Below are positions 42,011-50,938 of a stretch of DNA of 64,000 bases, piece by piece. The position numbers and the translations under genes were made by a program. This DNA comes from Hafnia paralvei ATCC 29927 (GTDB lineage Bacteria > Pseudomonadota > Gammaproteobacteria > Enterobacterales > Enterobacteriaceae). Below the pieces are notes generated by a model. It saw only the letters and a program-made list of their open reading frames with translations. It was not told where the DNA came from and did not search any database. How positions within the stretch are numbered: position 1 is the first letter of the stretch; each line of letters begins with the position of its first letter. Where the stretch lies: the NCBI RefSeq assembly GCF_001655005.1, contig NZ_LXET01000044.1:62001-126000 (forward strand), in the 5' to 3' direction.

Positions 42011-42038
42011 AAAAACCCCTGCATAAGCAGAGGTTTTT
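42011..42038 (-). terminator. Terminator after rmf
   Basis: AAAAACC-C-CTGC, loop ATAA, GCAG-A-GGTTTTT; read leftward it ends rmf transcription 31 bases after the stop. Confidence 0.85.
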
Positions 42039-42068
42039 ATCACTAATATGAATTTATAGCGATGACCA

Positions 42069-42236
42069 TCAGGCCATAACCGACCTGTCTTCCATGGCCT
42101 GCCGCCAGCCTCCCAACCAGTGCGATCTAGCATCTACAGATTGATAGGGGCAAAACTCCTTAGAGCGCCCAATGATACCAGCCTGATAGCCACGTGATTG
42201 AGCCCGTTCTAGGCGGTCGCGTTTTTGTCTCTTCAT
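42069..42236 (-). CDS. rmf: Ribosome modulation factor
   Basis: A 55-residue protein that dimerises 70S ribosomes into inactive 100S particles in stationary phase. The translation begins MKRQKRDRLERAQSRGYQAG, continues IIGRSKEFCPYQSVDARSHW and ends LGGWRQAMEDRSVMA, matching E. coli RMF over its whole length. A GAGG motif lies just before the ATG with a very short spacer. The gene lies between the LysR-type gene and pqiC, in the E. coli order (fabA-rmf-pqiC). Confidence 0.96.
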   Translation of the reverse strand: MKRQKRDRLERAQSRGYQAGIIGRSKEFCPYQSVDARSHWLGGWRQAMEDRSVMA

Positions 42237-42431
42237 GCCTCATTTCCCTCATTTCAGTTCTGCTGGAAAGAAAACAGTAGTAGCCGTCTAGCTACTACAC
42301 TTAACCAATAGACGCTTTTAGGCTTTGGGTCAATGCGCAAAATTCATACCATTGTCACAAATGTGAGCTATAAACTGGGGTGCACGAAGGCAGAAGAAAA
42401 CCCAAAATTCACAATTTCCTGTTCTGCATAA

Positions 42432-42464
42432 AAAAACCGACCTGCCGCGTTACGACAAGTCGGA
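42432..42464 (-). terminator. Terminator after pqiABC
   Basis: On the minus strand CCGACTTGTCG and CGGCAGGTCGG form an imperfect stem followed by seven T's, 30 bases after the pqiC stop. Confidence 0.8.
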
Positions 42465-42493
42465 GTTTGTTTAGACTATTTTACTTCAGAGTA

Positions 42494-43054
42494 TTACTGA
42501 ACCTGACGCGCGATCTGCTGCGCCTCCTGCTGCCACCCCTGAGCTAACGTCTTCACTAATGCATCATAGCCATCCTGCTGCACCGGCAATACAAGATTGA
42601 AAGCACGCTTAGTCAACTGCCCGCTACGCATCAGGATCCATTCACCACTAATAACGGCCTTACCGTCATAACGTCCGTGGAAGCCAGTGACATTGATATT
42701 CAGAGTGTCCTGCACGTTCCCTAACGGCTGAGCTGATACTATCCAACCCGGCATAGCAGCGCTCAAATTGGCCACCATCGTTTGTTGCAACTGTTGCTCC
42801 AAAGGGCTAGCCCATAGGTTATTACCCGCCGTTACGAACTGCACATCGTTGGTTTGATATACCACGCCTAGCGCACTTAAGAAATCAGCCACGTTCACAC
42901 GCTCTAGCCAGAGCTGATGCGCACCGCTTTCAACGGGAGCATGAACGACAGATGTTGTTGCCGTCGGTACAGGTAGCTGATAATAATTTTTCTGTGGTTG
43001 GCTGCTACATGCACTGAGCAACAGTGCCGCTGCGCCGATCATCCAGACTTTCAT
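42494..43054 (-). CDS. pqiC: PqiC outer-membrane lipoprotein
   Basis: Lipoprotein of the Pqi intermembrane lipid-transport system, bound to the outer membrane and to the end of the PqiB needle. The 186-residue precursor has signal MKVWMIGAAALLLSAC with lipidated Cys16. The mature part is an ABC-type transport auxiliary (DUF330) domain with YYQLPVP and LWLERVNVADFL. The ATG overlaps the pqiB stop (TAATG), so the two are translationally coupled. It is the last gene of pqiABC. Confidence 0.94.
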   Translation of the reverse strand: MKVWMIGAAALLLSACSSQPQKNYYQLPVPTATTSVVHAPVESGAHQLWLERVNVADFLSALGVVYQTNDVQFVTAGNNLWASPLEQQLQQTMVANLSAAMPGWIVSAQPLGNVQDTLNINVTGFHGRYDGKAVISGEWILMRSGQLTKRAFNLVLPVQQDGYDALVKTLAQGWQQEAQQIARQVQ

Positions 43055-44694
43055 TATTTCGTCCTCTTAGGCTGTGGATCTTTACCTGCTGGCGCCTCAA
43101 ATACCAATGAATTGCTCTTCTCATTCAGAGTACGTAACACCGGCTGCAACTCTCTTAAGACCTGGTCCAAACGCTGCATATCACCCACCATATTGTTATA
43201 GGCAGGAGATCCCGGCTGGAAGCCTTTCACACTTCGATTCAGCTCGATCAGCGTTTTCTGCATGTCGGCTGGTAGCGCTTGTGCTTCTTTACTCGAAACC
43301 AGTTTATTGAGCGTATCGAGCGTCTTCTGCGTTTCGGCCATCGTTTTCTGGCTGGCTTTCAACGTATTAGTCGCTTCGTTGATCATCGGTTCGAGCGGCA
43401 GAGCATTAATCTTATCCAATGTTGCTGTCAGTTTCTGCTGTAGCTGCGCTAATCCACCGCTCACCGTTGGCACCACTGGCAGACCATCAATTTTACGCGG
43501 GCCTTTCCATGGTTTTGCCTGCGGGTAAAAGTCGAGGTCAATATACAGCGAGCCTGTCAGCAAGTTAGCTGATTTCAACGAAGCACGCAGACCTTCACCA
43601 ACGCCAGAGAATAGATGCTGTTCGACGTTAAAATTGTCACCCAGTTTTTGCTGAATACGACCCGGCTCAATATTAACTAATACAGGGATTTGATAGTCAG
43701 AGTCTAACTTTTGACTTAGACCGCTCACAAAATATGGCGCTTCGGCCACAGTACCTAACCGAATACCACGGAATTCAACGGGCGCACCGACTTGTAATCC
43801 ACGAATTGAATCGCTAAAGAACATCAGCACACTTTTATGCTCGGTATACAGCGACTCTTGAATACTGCGCTGATTATCAAACAAATCGAATTGTGACTGA
43901 TTCGCAGCAGGTTTCCCTACAGCCCAACCTTGCGGCACATCAAAACTTACTCCACCGCTGAAAAGGGTTGTCAGCGACCCCATTTCCAAGCGCATGCCTT
44001 GAGCTGACATATCAAATGAAACGCCGCTGTCGATCCAGAAGCGAACATTATCGGTCACCAAAGTATCGTATGGCGCAGAAACAAAGATCTGATAGTGGAT
44101 CTGACGATTCTTAGTATCAAACTGGCTGGTTTCTACCGACCCAACACGCAAACCGCGGAACAATACCGGATCGCCGGGACTGAGCTGCCCTGCCTGCTCG
44201 CTGTTTAATGTTACACGTATCCCTTTAGCATCGGGTGGCGCTAAAGGCGGTTGATCCAGAAGATTAAATTCTTCACGTTCATCTTTGCTGGAACCCGGCT
44301 GAAGTTCGATATAGGCACCGGACAGCAAGGTTCCAAGTCCGGAAACACCTTCACGCCCAATCTGAGGTTTCACCACCCAGAACACGCTATCTTTACGCAG
44401 CAGTTTTTCCATGCCTGAATTCAGACGCGCCTTAACGATAACCTTGGTTAAATCGTTATTCAGCGTGACGGTTTCAACAACGCCTACGTCAACGCTGCGG
44501 CTCTTGATGGCGGTTTTACCGCCTTCCAGACCTTCGGCACTGGAGGTAATCAACGTCACCTCTGGCCCTTGGTGGCTGAAATGATAAAAAATCACCCATG
44601 CACCGATCAATGCAGTCACAATCGGGACAATCCAAACCGGGGACCAGCGTTTGATTTTTTCAACCTTCGCTACGCCAGTTTCTTGCTCATTCAC
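43054..44694 (-). CDS. pqiB: PqiB, MCE-domain intermembrane transport protein
   Basis: Periplasmic syringe-like channel of the Pqi system, anchored by one N-terminal helix (about 20-40) and built of three MCE domains at about 45-140, 160-270 and 285-400. Each MCE domain has its GLRVGSVE, GIRLGTVAEA or related signature. A long C-terminal helical needle (about 410-530) follows, with QKLTATLDKIN and KTMAETQKTLDTLN. At 546 residues it is the same length as E. coli PqiB. It overlaps pqiA by 8 bases. Confidence 0.96.
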   Translation of the reverse strand: MNEQETGVAKVEKIKRWSPVWIVPIVTALIGAWVIFYHFSHQGPEVTLITSSAEGLEGGKTAIKSRSVDVGVVETVTLNNDLTKVIVKARLNSGMEKLLRKDSVFWVVKPQIGREGVSGLGTLLSGAYIELQPGSSKDEREEFNLLDQPPLAPPDAKGIRVTLNSEQAGQLSPGDPVLFRGLRVGSVETSQFDTKNRQIHYQIFVSAPYDTLVTDNVRFWIDSGVSFDMSAQGMRLEMGSLTTLFSGGVSFDVPQGWAVGKPAANQSQFDLFDNQRSIQESLYTEHKSVLMFFSDSIRGLQVGAPVEFRGIRLGTVAEAPYFVSGLSQKLDSDYQIPVLVNIEPGRIQQKLGDNFNVEQHLFSGVGEGLRASLKSANLLTGSLYIDLDFYPQAKPWKGPRKIDGLPVVPTVSGGLAQLQQKLTATLDKINALPLEPMINEATNTLKASQKTMAETQKTLDTLNKLVSSKEAQALPADMQKTLIELNRSVKGFQPGSPAYNNMVGDMQRLDQVLRELQPVLRTLNEKSNSLVFEAPAGKDPQPKRTK

Positions 44695-45955
44695 TTTGAG
44701 GCTCCTTGTACGTTAAGCCACGTTCCCGATCCCAGATCAACCTAGGATCAAATGTCATCGCCGAGATCATGGTAATAATAACCACCATCGCAAAAAGTAA
44801 TGCACCTATATCAGGGTAGATACTCATTAACTGACCCATGTTAACCAGCGCAGAAAGCACGGCGATAACAAACACGTCAATCATTGACCAACGACCAACA
44901 AACTCCACGATCTCGTATACAAAATGCATACGCTCGCTATCGCCACGAGTTGCATATTTGGCATCCCAGCACAGCCATGCAATCGCTAATATTTTTAGGG
45001 TAGGAACCATGATGCTAGCAATAAAAATCACCATCGCAACGGGGTAAGAACCCTCTCCCCATAACAAAATGACCCCAGCCATAATCGTCGACGTCAGCTT
45101 AGTGCCGAGCGCCTGTGTCACCATGATGGGTAATACGTTAGCAGGGATATATAGCATGATGGCTGTGATCAAAAGCGACATGGTCCACTGAAGGCTATTG
45201 CGTCGGCGCACATAGCCTTTCGTATGGCAACGTGGGCAAGAGAGTTGATCGGCAGGTAAAATGGCGGAGCAGCATGTACACGCACGTAATCCCTGCTGAA
45301 TTCCCGTCACACCAACGCGTAAATTTTCAGGATGCTTTGGTGCAGGCAAAATATCGCTCCAAAGGATGCGTTTATCAATAACCTGAAACACGCGAACCTG
45401 TAAGACACAAAAGAGGCAATATGGCAGAAAACTGCTCCCTACCCCAACATCACCATAGGCCATTAGTTTGACGAAACTAACCAGAACGCCCGCCAAGAAA
45501 ATTTCAACCATGCACCACGAACGGCACTTGAAAAGCACCTTCGCCATCATGACCTTAAGCTGAGTTGGCATCGGCACCCGCATATTCAGCAGAATAACTG
45601 CGACCATGCAAAAGGCAGGCACTAGCTGAACAAAAATCATGAACAGCGATGCCATGCTGGCATAATCTTCGGATACGAGAACCCTAGGAATTTCGATTAG
45701 CGTAATCGCATTCTTAATCCCAGCAACGGTCATGTTTACAAAGGGGAAAAGATTCGACAGTATCAGCATAAAAAGCGCACAGAAAGCATACAGCACTGGC
45801 TGACGGCGCGGTTCTCGCCACTTGACCACGAGGGTCGTATGACAACGCGGACAGCTCCCCTTTGTACCTTCTGGGAGCGGAGGCAGCTCTACCAACATGT
45901 CACATTGCGGGCATAATATTTTGTTTTCTGAATCTAGATGATGTCCAGAACACAT
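44687..45955 (-). CDS. pqiA: PqiA inner-membrane protein
   Basis: Inner-membrane partner of PqiB, 422 residues, with two related halves. Each half has a zinc-ribbon-like CxxC pair (ILCPQCDMLVELPP with CPRCHTT; RACTCCSAILPADQ with CPRCHTK) followed by about four membrane helices. The ATG at 45955 gives MCSGHHLDSENK, which matches the family start; a GTG at 45982 would add nine residues. It is the first gene of pqiABC and follows uup after 100 bases with a terminator between them. Confidence 0.95.
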   Translation of the reverse strand: MCSGHHLDSENKILCPQCDMLVELPPLPEGTKGSCPRCHTTLVVKWREPRRQPVLYAFCALFMLILSNLFPFVNMTVAGIKNAITLIEIPRVLVSEDYASMASLFMIFVQLVPAFCMVAVILLNMRVPMPTQLKVMMAKVLFKCRSWCMVEIFLAGVLVSFVKLMAYGDVGVGSSFLPYCLFCVLQVRVFQVIDKRILWSDILPAPKHPENLRVGVTGIQQGLRACTCCSAILPADQLSCPRCHTKGYVRRRNSLQWTMSLLITAIMLYIPANVLPIMVTQALGTKLTSTIMAGVILLWGEGSYPVAMVIFIASIMVPTLKILAIAWLCWDAKYATRGDSERMHFVYEIVEFVGRWSMIDVFVIAVLSALVNMGQLMSIYPDIGALLFAMVVIITMISAMTFDPRLIWDRERGLTYKEPQSE

Positions 45956-45993
45956 ACTTTTTTCCCACTTTTTATTTACCACTTAAATTACAT

Positions 45994-46038
45994 AAAAAAG
46001 CCTGACACAATACATCACTCCGCATTCGTCAGGCTTTA
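45994..46038 (-). terminator. Terminator after uup
   Basis: AAAGCCTGAC and GTCAGGCTTTA arms around a long loop, 21 bases after the uup stop; read leftward the stem is followed by TTTTTTATG. Confidence 0.75.
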
Positions 46039-46058
46039 TTCAGTCTTAGACGGACCTA

Positions 46059-47966
46059 TCAGGCATTCTTCATCGCCTCTAGCTCTTCCCAGCGTTCAAA
46101 CGCTGATTCAAGCTGTTGCTCAGTTTCAGCCATTTTCTGCAGAACAGATTGAGTCTCTGCGTGTGACTGATTAAAGAACTCAGGTTTAGCGACTTCAGCT
46201 TGCAATGCCGTTAACTCCGCCTCCAACGCTTCTAAACGTGCTGGCAGTTGTTCGAGTTCACGTAGCAAATTATAGCTCATCTTGTTGCTACGCTTTTTCA
46301 CCTCAGCTTTAGGCGCACTGGTTGTCCCCTGAGGCTTAGGCGCAGCAGCCTGCTGGCTGAACGACCGCATGTCCGCTTTTTGCTTATGAGCATCGTAATA
46401 TCCGCCCACATAGCTATTAATGACGCCATTACCTTCGAAAATCCAGCAGTCGGTCACCGAGTTATCAACGAACTGACGATCATGGCTCACCAGCATCACG
46501 GTGCCCTGATAACCATCAATAAGCTCTTCCAACAGTTCCAACGTTTCGATATCTAAATCATTGGTTGGTTCATCGAGGATCAACAAATTGCTTGGTTTTA
46601 AGAAGAGTCTTGCTAGTAATAGACGATTACGCTCACCACCTGACAACGCACGCACAGGCGTTAATGCGCGTTTAGGATGGAACAGGAAGTCTTGCAAATA
46701 GCCCAGCACATGGCGTGGACGACCATTCACCATCACTTCTTGCTTGCCTTCCGCTAGGTTATCCATGACCGTTTTATCGGGATCAAGCTCTGCACGATGC
46801 TGATCGAAGTAGGCGATTTCAAGCTTAGTGCCGCAGCGAACCTTACCGCTGTCTGGCTGCAACTGGCCTAACATCAATTTCAACAGCGTTGTTTTGCCGC
46901 AGCCGTTTGGCCCTACCAGCGCAATTTTATCACCGCGGTTGACCTGAACGCTGAAATCACGCACCAGCGTTTTACCTGCCACGCTGTAGCTAACATTCTC
47001 CATTTCAAAGACAATTTTGCCGGAACGCAGTGCTTCTTCGACCTGCATTTTGGCATTGCCCTGCACGCTTCTGCGCTCAGCATGTTCGTTACGCATGGCT
47101 TTCAATGCACGAACACGGCCTTCGTTACGCGTACGTCGTGCTTTGATACCTTGGCGGATCCAAACTTCTTCCTGTGCCAATTTGCGATCGAACTCAGCGT
47201 TTTGCATCTCTTCCACACGCAACGCTTCTTCTTTCGCCAGCAGGTAGGCGTCATAGTTACCCGGCCACGACACCAGTTTGCCGCGATCAAGGTCGACAAT
47301 GCGCGTTGCCATACTGCGTATAAATGAACGGTCATGGGAAATGAAAACGATACTGCCGGTGAATTCTTTCAGGAACTCTTCGAGCCACGTGATAGTTTCA
47401 ATATCCAAGTGGTTAGTCGGTTCGTCTAACAGCAGAACATCCGGCTCGCAAACAAGCGCACGTGCCAATGCCGCTTTACGCAGCCAACCACCTGACAACG
47501 CAGAAAGATCGGTATCCGCATTCAGACCAAGCTTGGTCAAGACATCACTAATGCGGCTATCGATGCGCCATAAGCCTTGATGATCCAAAATCTCCTGCAA
47601 CGCTGAAAGCCGATTCAGATTTTGCTCACTCGGATCCGCTTCAACTTTTTTCAGCAAATCATGATATGCCTTAAGGTGCTGCGCCTGTTCAGCAACGCCC
47701 TCAGAGACGAAATCAAACACCGTTCCGCCGATATTGCGCGGTGGATCTTGCTGCAAACGTGAAACCACTAAATCTTGTTCATAGATGATTCGCCCATCAT
47801 CTAGCGGCAACTCTTTTCCTAATACTTTAAGCAGCGTTGATTTACCTGCGCCGTTACGGCCGACCAAACACACGCGCTCGTTTGGCTCAATATGTAATTC
47901 AGTATTATCGAGCAGTGGTGCATCACTAAAAGAAATCCAAGCACCAGAAAGACTAATTAACGACAT
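46059..47966 (-). CDS. uup: Uup, ABC-F family ATPase
   Basis: ABC-F ATPase of the translation-factor group; E. coli Uup affects transposon excision and resolves replication and ribosome problems. The 635 residues hold two ATPase domains with Walker A GRNGAGKST (about 36-44) and GPNGCGKTT (about 352-360), signature LSGGWLRKAALARAL and LSGGERNRLLLARL, and LLLDEPTNHLDIE and LILDEPTNDLDIE. A C-terminal coiled-coil DNA-binding domain lies at about 560-632. It starts 3 bases after rlmL, with GAGGAAAA overlapping the rlmL end, so the two form an operon as in E. coli. Confidence 0.97.
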   Translation of the reverse strand: MSLISLSGAWISFSDAPLLDNTELHIEPNERVCLVGRNGAGKSTLLKVLGKELPLDDGRIIYEQDLVVSRLQQDPPRNIGGTVFDFVSEGVAEQAQHLKAYHDLLKKVEADPSEQNLNRLSALQEILDHQGLWRIDSRISDVLTKLGLNADTDLSALSGGWLRKAALARALVCEPDVLLLDEPTNHLDIETITWLEEFLKEFTGSIVFISHDRSFIRSMATRIVDLDRGKLVSWPGNYDAYLLAKEEALRVEEMQNAEFDRKLAQEEVWIRQGIKARRTRNEGRVRALKAMRNEHAERRSVQGNAKMQVEEALRSGKIVFEMENVSYSVAGKTLVRDFSVQVNRGDKIALVGPNGCGKTTLLKLMLGQLQPDSGKVRCGTKLEIAYFDQHRAELDPDKTVMDNLAEGKQEVMVNGRPRHVLGYLQDFLFHPKRALTPVRALSGGERNRLLLARLFLKPSNLLILDEPTNDLDIETLELLEELIDGYQGTVMLVSHDRQFVDNSVTDCWIFEGNGVINSYVGGYYDAHKQKADMRSFSQQAAAPKPQGTTSAPKAEVKKRSNKMSYNLLRELEQLPARLEALEAELTALQAEVAKPEFFNQSHAETQSVLQKMAETEQQLESAFERWEELEAMKNA

Positions 47967-47969
47967 ATA

Positions 47970-50096
47970 TTACTTTTCCTCGCCGGCATGACGGATCAGC
48001 CAGCAGTTATGAATCTGACGGTTACGGGCAAAGTCTTGGGACAAGGTCTGCGCGGTAATTTCTTTCGCTTCCAGCCCCAATGCACCGAGCGCCTCAAGAT
48101 CCATTTTGAATCCACGCTTATTGTTGGAGAACATGATGGTGCCACGACGACGCAGCATACGCTTAAGATCGCGCATGATATCAATATGATCGCGCTGCAC
48201 ATCGAATGTCGCTTCCATACGTTTCGAGTTAGAGAACGTCGGTGGATCGATAAAGATCACATCATATTGTTCATCGCTATTATGTAAATAAGAGAGGCAG
48301 TCGGCCTGCACTAAACGATGCTGACGCCCAGTTAAACCATTCGCCCGCAGGTTTTTTTCCGCCCATTCAAGATAGGTACGTGACATATCGACCGTTGTCG
48401 TTGAACGAGCACCACCCAAGCCTGCATGAACGCTGGCGGTACCTGTGTAAGCAAACAGATTGAGGAAGTCTTTCCCTTCACACATTTCACCCAGCATACG
48501 ACGTGCAATGCGATGGTCAAGGAATAGCCCAGTATCTAAATAGTCGGTGAGGTTGACCCACAGCTCAGCGTTATACTCTTTAACCAGCATGAACTCTTCT
48601 TTTTGAGCCAACTTCTCATATTGGCTTTTGCCTTTCTGACGTTCGCGGGTTTTCAAAATCAAGCTGTTTGATGGTAAATTCATCACCGACTGAGTTGCAT
48701 TGATCACGTCAAACAGACGCTGACGCGCTTTCTGTGCATCCACGGTTTTTGGTGGTGCGTATTCCTGAATCACCACTTTATCGGCATAGCGGTCAACGGC
48801 AACGTTATATTCTGGCAGATCGGCATCATAAACTCGGTAGCATTCAATGCCTTCTTGCTTAGCCCATTTATCTAACTTTTTCAGATTCTTGCGTAATCGG
48901 TTGGCATAATCCTCAGCGATCTGACCTGACGCCGTGCCCAAAGGATTCTCTGCCAACTGATAGTTTTTCTGCACACAGTCCAGAGGACCGTTTTTAGCCT
49001 TGAACTGGCGCTCTGCGCGCAGTTGCAGGCAGCTAAGCAACTCTGGCGATGCGCTGAACAGAGAAAGCTGCCAGCCGCCAAATGCGCCCTTCATAATGCG
49101 GCCTAACGCGTTGTGCAACGCAATCAGCGCAGGCTCGCTTTCCAAACGCTCACCGTAAGGTGGATTGCTCAGTACGGTGCCCACGGGGCCTTCCGGCAAT
49201 GGGTTTTTCAGATTACTCACATCAGCCACGTTGAACGTGATCAGCTCAGATACCCCCGCACGACGGGCATTAGCTCGCGCCATTTCGATAACACGGCGGT
49301 CATTATCTGAACCAAAGAAACGTGATTGTCCTTCTTGTGCCTGTAAGCCACGACGAGCGCGTACCTGAGCTTCAGTCAGCAGCTCACGCCACAGTTCAGG
49401 GTTATGACCATTCCAAGCGGAGAATCCCCAATGCTGTCGAGTCAGCCCCGGAGCATGATCGGAAGCCATCATCGCCGCCTCAATCAACAACGTACCCGAA
49501 CCACACATGGGATCGACCATCGGGGTGCCGACTTTCCAGCCAGAACGTAGAATAATGGCTGATGCCAAGGTTTCCTTGAGCGGAGCTGCACCGGTCAAGT
49601 CACGGTAGCCACGCTGATGTAAACCTTCACCGCTCAGATCCAAAGCCACGCTCGCCGTTTCGCGCTGTAAGAACACATTAATACGAATATCTGGAGTTTG
49701 TTTGGCAACGGTCGGGCGGGCATCAATTTTACGTGCGAAGCTATCCACAATCGCGTCTTTCACTTTCAACGCGCCATATTGGCTATTGCGAATTTCTTCG
49801 TTGGTTCCGGTGAAATGCACGGCGAAAGTTTTATCAACGCCAAAAATAGAAGTCCAATCAATCGCCTGCACGCCGAGGTACAGATCCAGATCGCTATAGA
49901 CTTTAAATTCATTCAATGGCATCAGAATGCGTGAAGCCAAACGGCTCCAGAGCAGGCTCTGATAGAGTAAACGGTCATCCCCTTGGAAATGCACACCGCC
50001 TTGAACAATTTGACAGGAGTGCGCACCGAGGGCTTCGAGTTCATTTTTTAACAGTTCTTCTAGACCGCGCGCGGTGCTGGCAAACAGAGATTTCAT
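47970..50096 (-). CDS. rlmL: RlmL (RlmKL), bifunctional 23S rRNA m2G2445/m7G2069 methyltransferase
   Basis: A 708-residue fusion. The N-terminal half (THUMP domain at about 45-155, then a methyltransferase with MVDPMCGSGTLLIEAAM and VLSNPPYGERL) makes m2G2445. The C-terminal half (NLFAYTGTASVHAGLGGA, FIDPPTFSNSKRME) makes m7G2069. This is the same size and layout as in E. coli. The ATG at 50096 starts MKSLFASTARGLEELLKNEL. It is divergent from the small unknown gene and ycbX. Confidence 0.97.
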   Translation of the reverse strand: MKSLFASTARGLEELLKNELEALGAHSCQIVQGGVHFQGDDRLLYQSLLWSRLASRILMPLNEFKVYSDLDLYLGVQAIDWTSIFGVDKTFAVHFTGTNEEIRNSQYGALKVKDAIVDSFARKIDARPTVAKQTPDIRINVFLQRETASVALDLSGEGLHQRGYRDLTGAAPLKETLASAIILRSGWKVGTPMVDPMCGSGTLLIEAAMMASDHAPGLTRQHWGFSAWNGHNPELWRELLTEAQVRARRGLQAQEGQSRFFGSDNDRRVIEMARANARRAGVSELITFNVADVSNLKNPLPEGPVGTVLSNPPYGERLESEPALIALHNALGRIMKGAFGGWQLSLFSASPELLSCLQLRAERQFKAKNGPLDCVQKNYQLAENPLGTASGQIAEDYANRLRKNLKKLDKWAKQEGIECYRVYDADLPEYNVAVDRYADKVVIQEYAPPKTVDAQKARQRLFDVINATQSVMNLPSNSLILKTRERQKGKSQYEKLAQKEEFMLVKEYNAELWVNLTDYLDTGLFLDHRIARRMLGEMCEGKDFLNLFAYTGTASVHAGLGGARSTTTVDMSRTYLEWAEKNLRANGLTGRQHRLVQADCLSYLHNSDEQYDVIFIDPPTFSNSKRMEATFDVQRDHIDIMRDLKRMLRRRGTIMFSNNKRGFKMDLEALGALGLEAKEITAQTLSQDFARNRQIHNCWLIRHAGEEK

Positions 50097-50550
50097 GTTT
50101 TCACTATCACTAAAGAGAATTTACGGAGACTAAAAGCCAGAAACAGCTTAATAATCAAATGAATATATAACCCAATGCGGCACAATCGTGCATCGAGCCA
50201 TACGAAAAGCAAGCTTCTGACAAATATCGATCAGTAAGTTAATCGCTCATTTTAACCCGCGGAGCCGCATATTTGATACTTTTCTATCAAAAACTCTCAT
50301 TCCTCACTTCATCTTTTTTACATGGCCGCCTATCAGCGGCTGTTTCACCTGAGGCAAACAGCGTCAACTCTGTGCCGTTGCGTAGGCGAAACACTCGTCT
50401 TCCTGAAAGGAATTCTCATTAATAGCTAATGTTTTCATGCAGATACCATGAATTATTTTTTGATCAAAATCATTTTTTTCGCCCGTTCATCACTTTAAGA
50501 TCTCGTTCCGGATTCATATTTATTGATATCAGATGAATGAGGAGCCGAAA
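50097..50550. other. Intergenic region between rlmL and the 72-residue gene
   Basis: No gene is supported in these 454 bases. They contain the divergent promoters. CGCGGAGCCGC (near 50258) and GGCCGCCTATCAGCGGC (near 50323) are short hairpins. An FNR-like site at 50460-50473 is listed separately. Confidence 0.45.
50460..50473. promoter_or_regulatory. FNR-like site
   Basis: TTGATCAAAATCAT matches the FNR consensus TTGAT-N4-ATCAA at 9 of 10 positions and lies 78 bases before the small gene's ATG. Confidence 0.4.
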
Positions 50551-50769
50551 ATGAACCCAGAAAGCGTGATGACTTATGATCGCAACCGTAACGCCATCAA
50601 AGTGGGTAGCCGTGTGATGGTCAGTGGCACCGGCGAAATAGGTGTAATTACTGCGATCCACGCTGATAACCTGCCATCGGCACAGGTTCGCCGCGCTAAA
50701 TGTGTTGATATCACCGATCTGAATGGCCGTTACGTTCCTACCGAACTGATCCGTTTGGGGATGAACTAA
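50551..50769 (+). CDS. Small conserved-looking protein of unknown function
   Basis: A 72-residue acidic-to-neutral protein beginning MNPESVMTYDRNRNAIKVG. The central KVGSRVMVSGTGEIGVITAIH is a KOW/SH3-like beta-barrel pattern, as in proteins that bind nucleic acid or proteins. It continues with a segment ending VDITDLNGRYVPTELIRLGMN. I do not recognise a named family. GAGGAG 6 bases before the ATG at 50551 is a strong ribosome-binding site; an ATG at 50533 lies before that site and is unlikely. It stands alone between rlmL and ycbX, with an FNR-like site upstream. Confidence 0.8.
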   Translation: MNPESVMTYDRNRNAIKVGSRVMVSGTGEIGVITAIHADNLPSAQVRRAKCVDITDLNGRYVPTELIRLGMN

Positions 50770-50938
50770 TATCTCCTCGTGCCGATCTCGTGGCATACCG
50801 GTCGGCACGTTGCCTCTCCCCTATCCTCAACGCTGTCCCCATAAAAGAAAACGCAGCGCTATCTGTTCAACGATAGGCAGGTATCATAAAGTTGTCTGCT
50901 TAAGTTCGTTTTAAACGATGGAACGGGGTAGTGCTGAA

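Noticed and set aside
50470..50808. 112-codon open frame on the minus strand
   Set aside because: Antisense to the 72-residue gene, which has a strong ribosome-binding site; the antisense frame has none.
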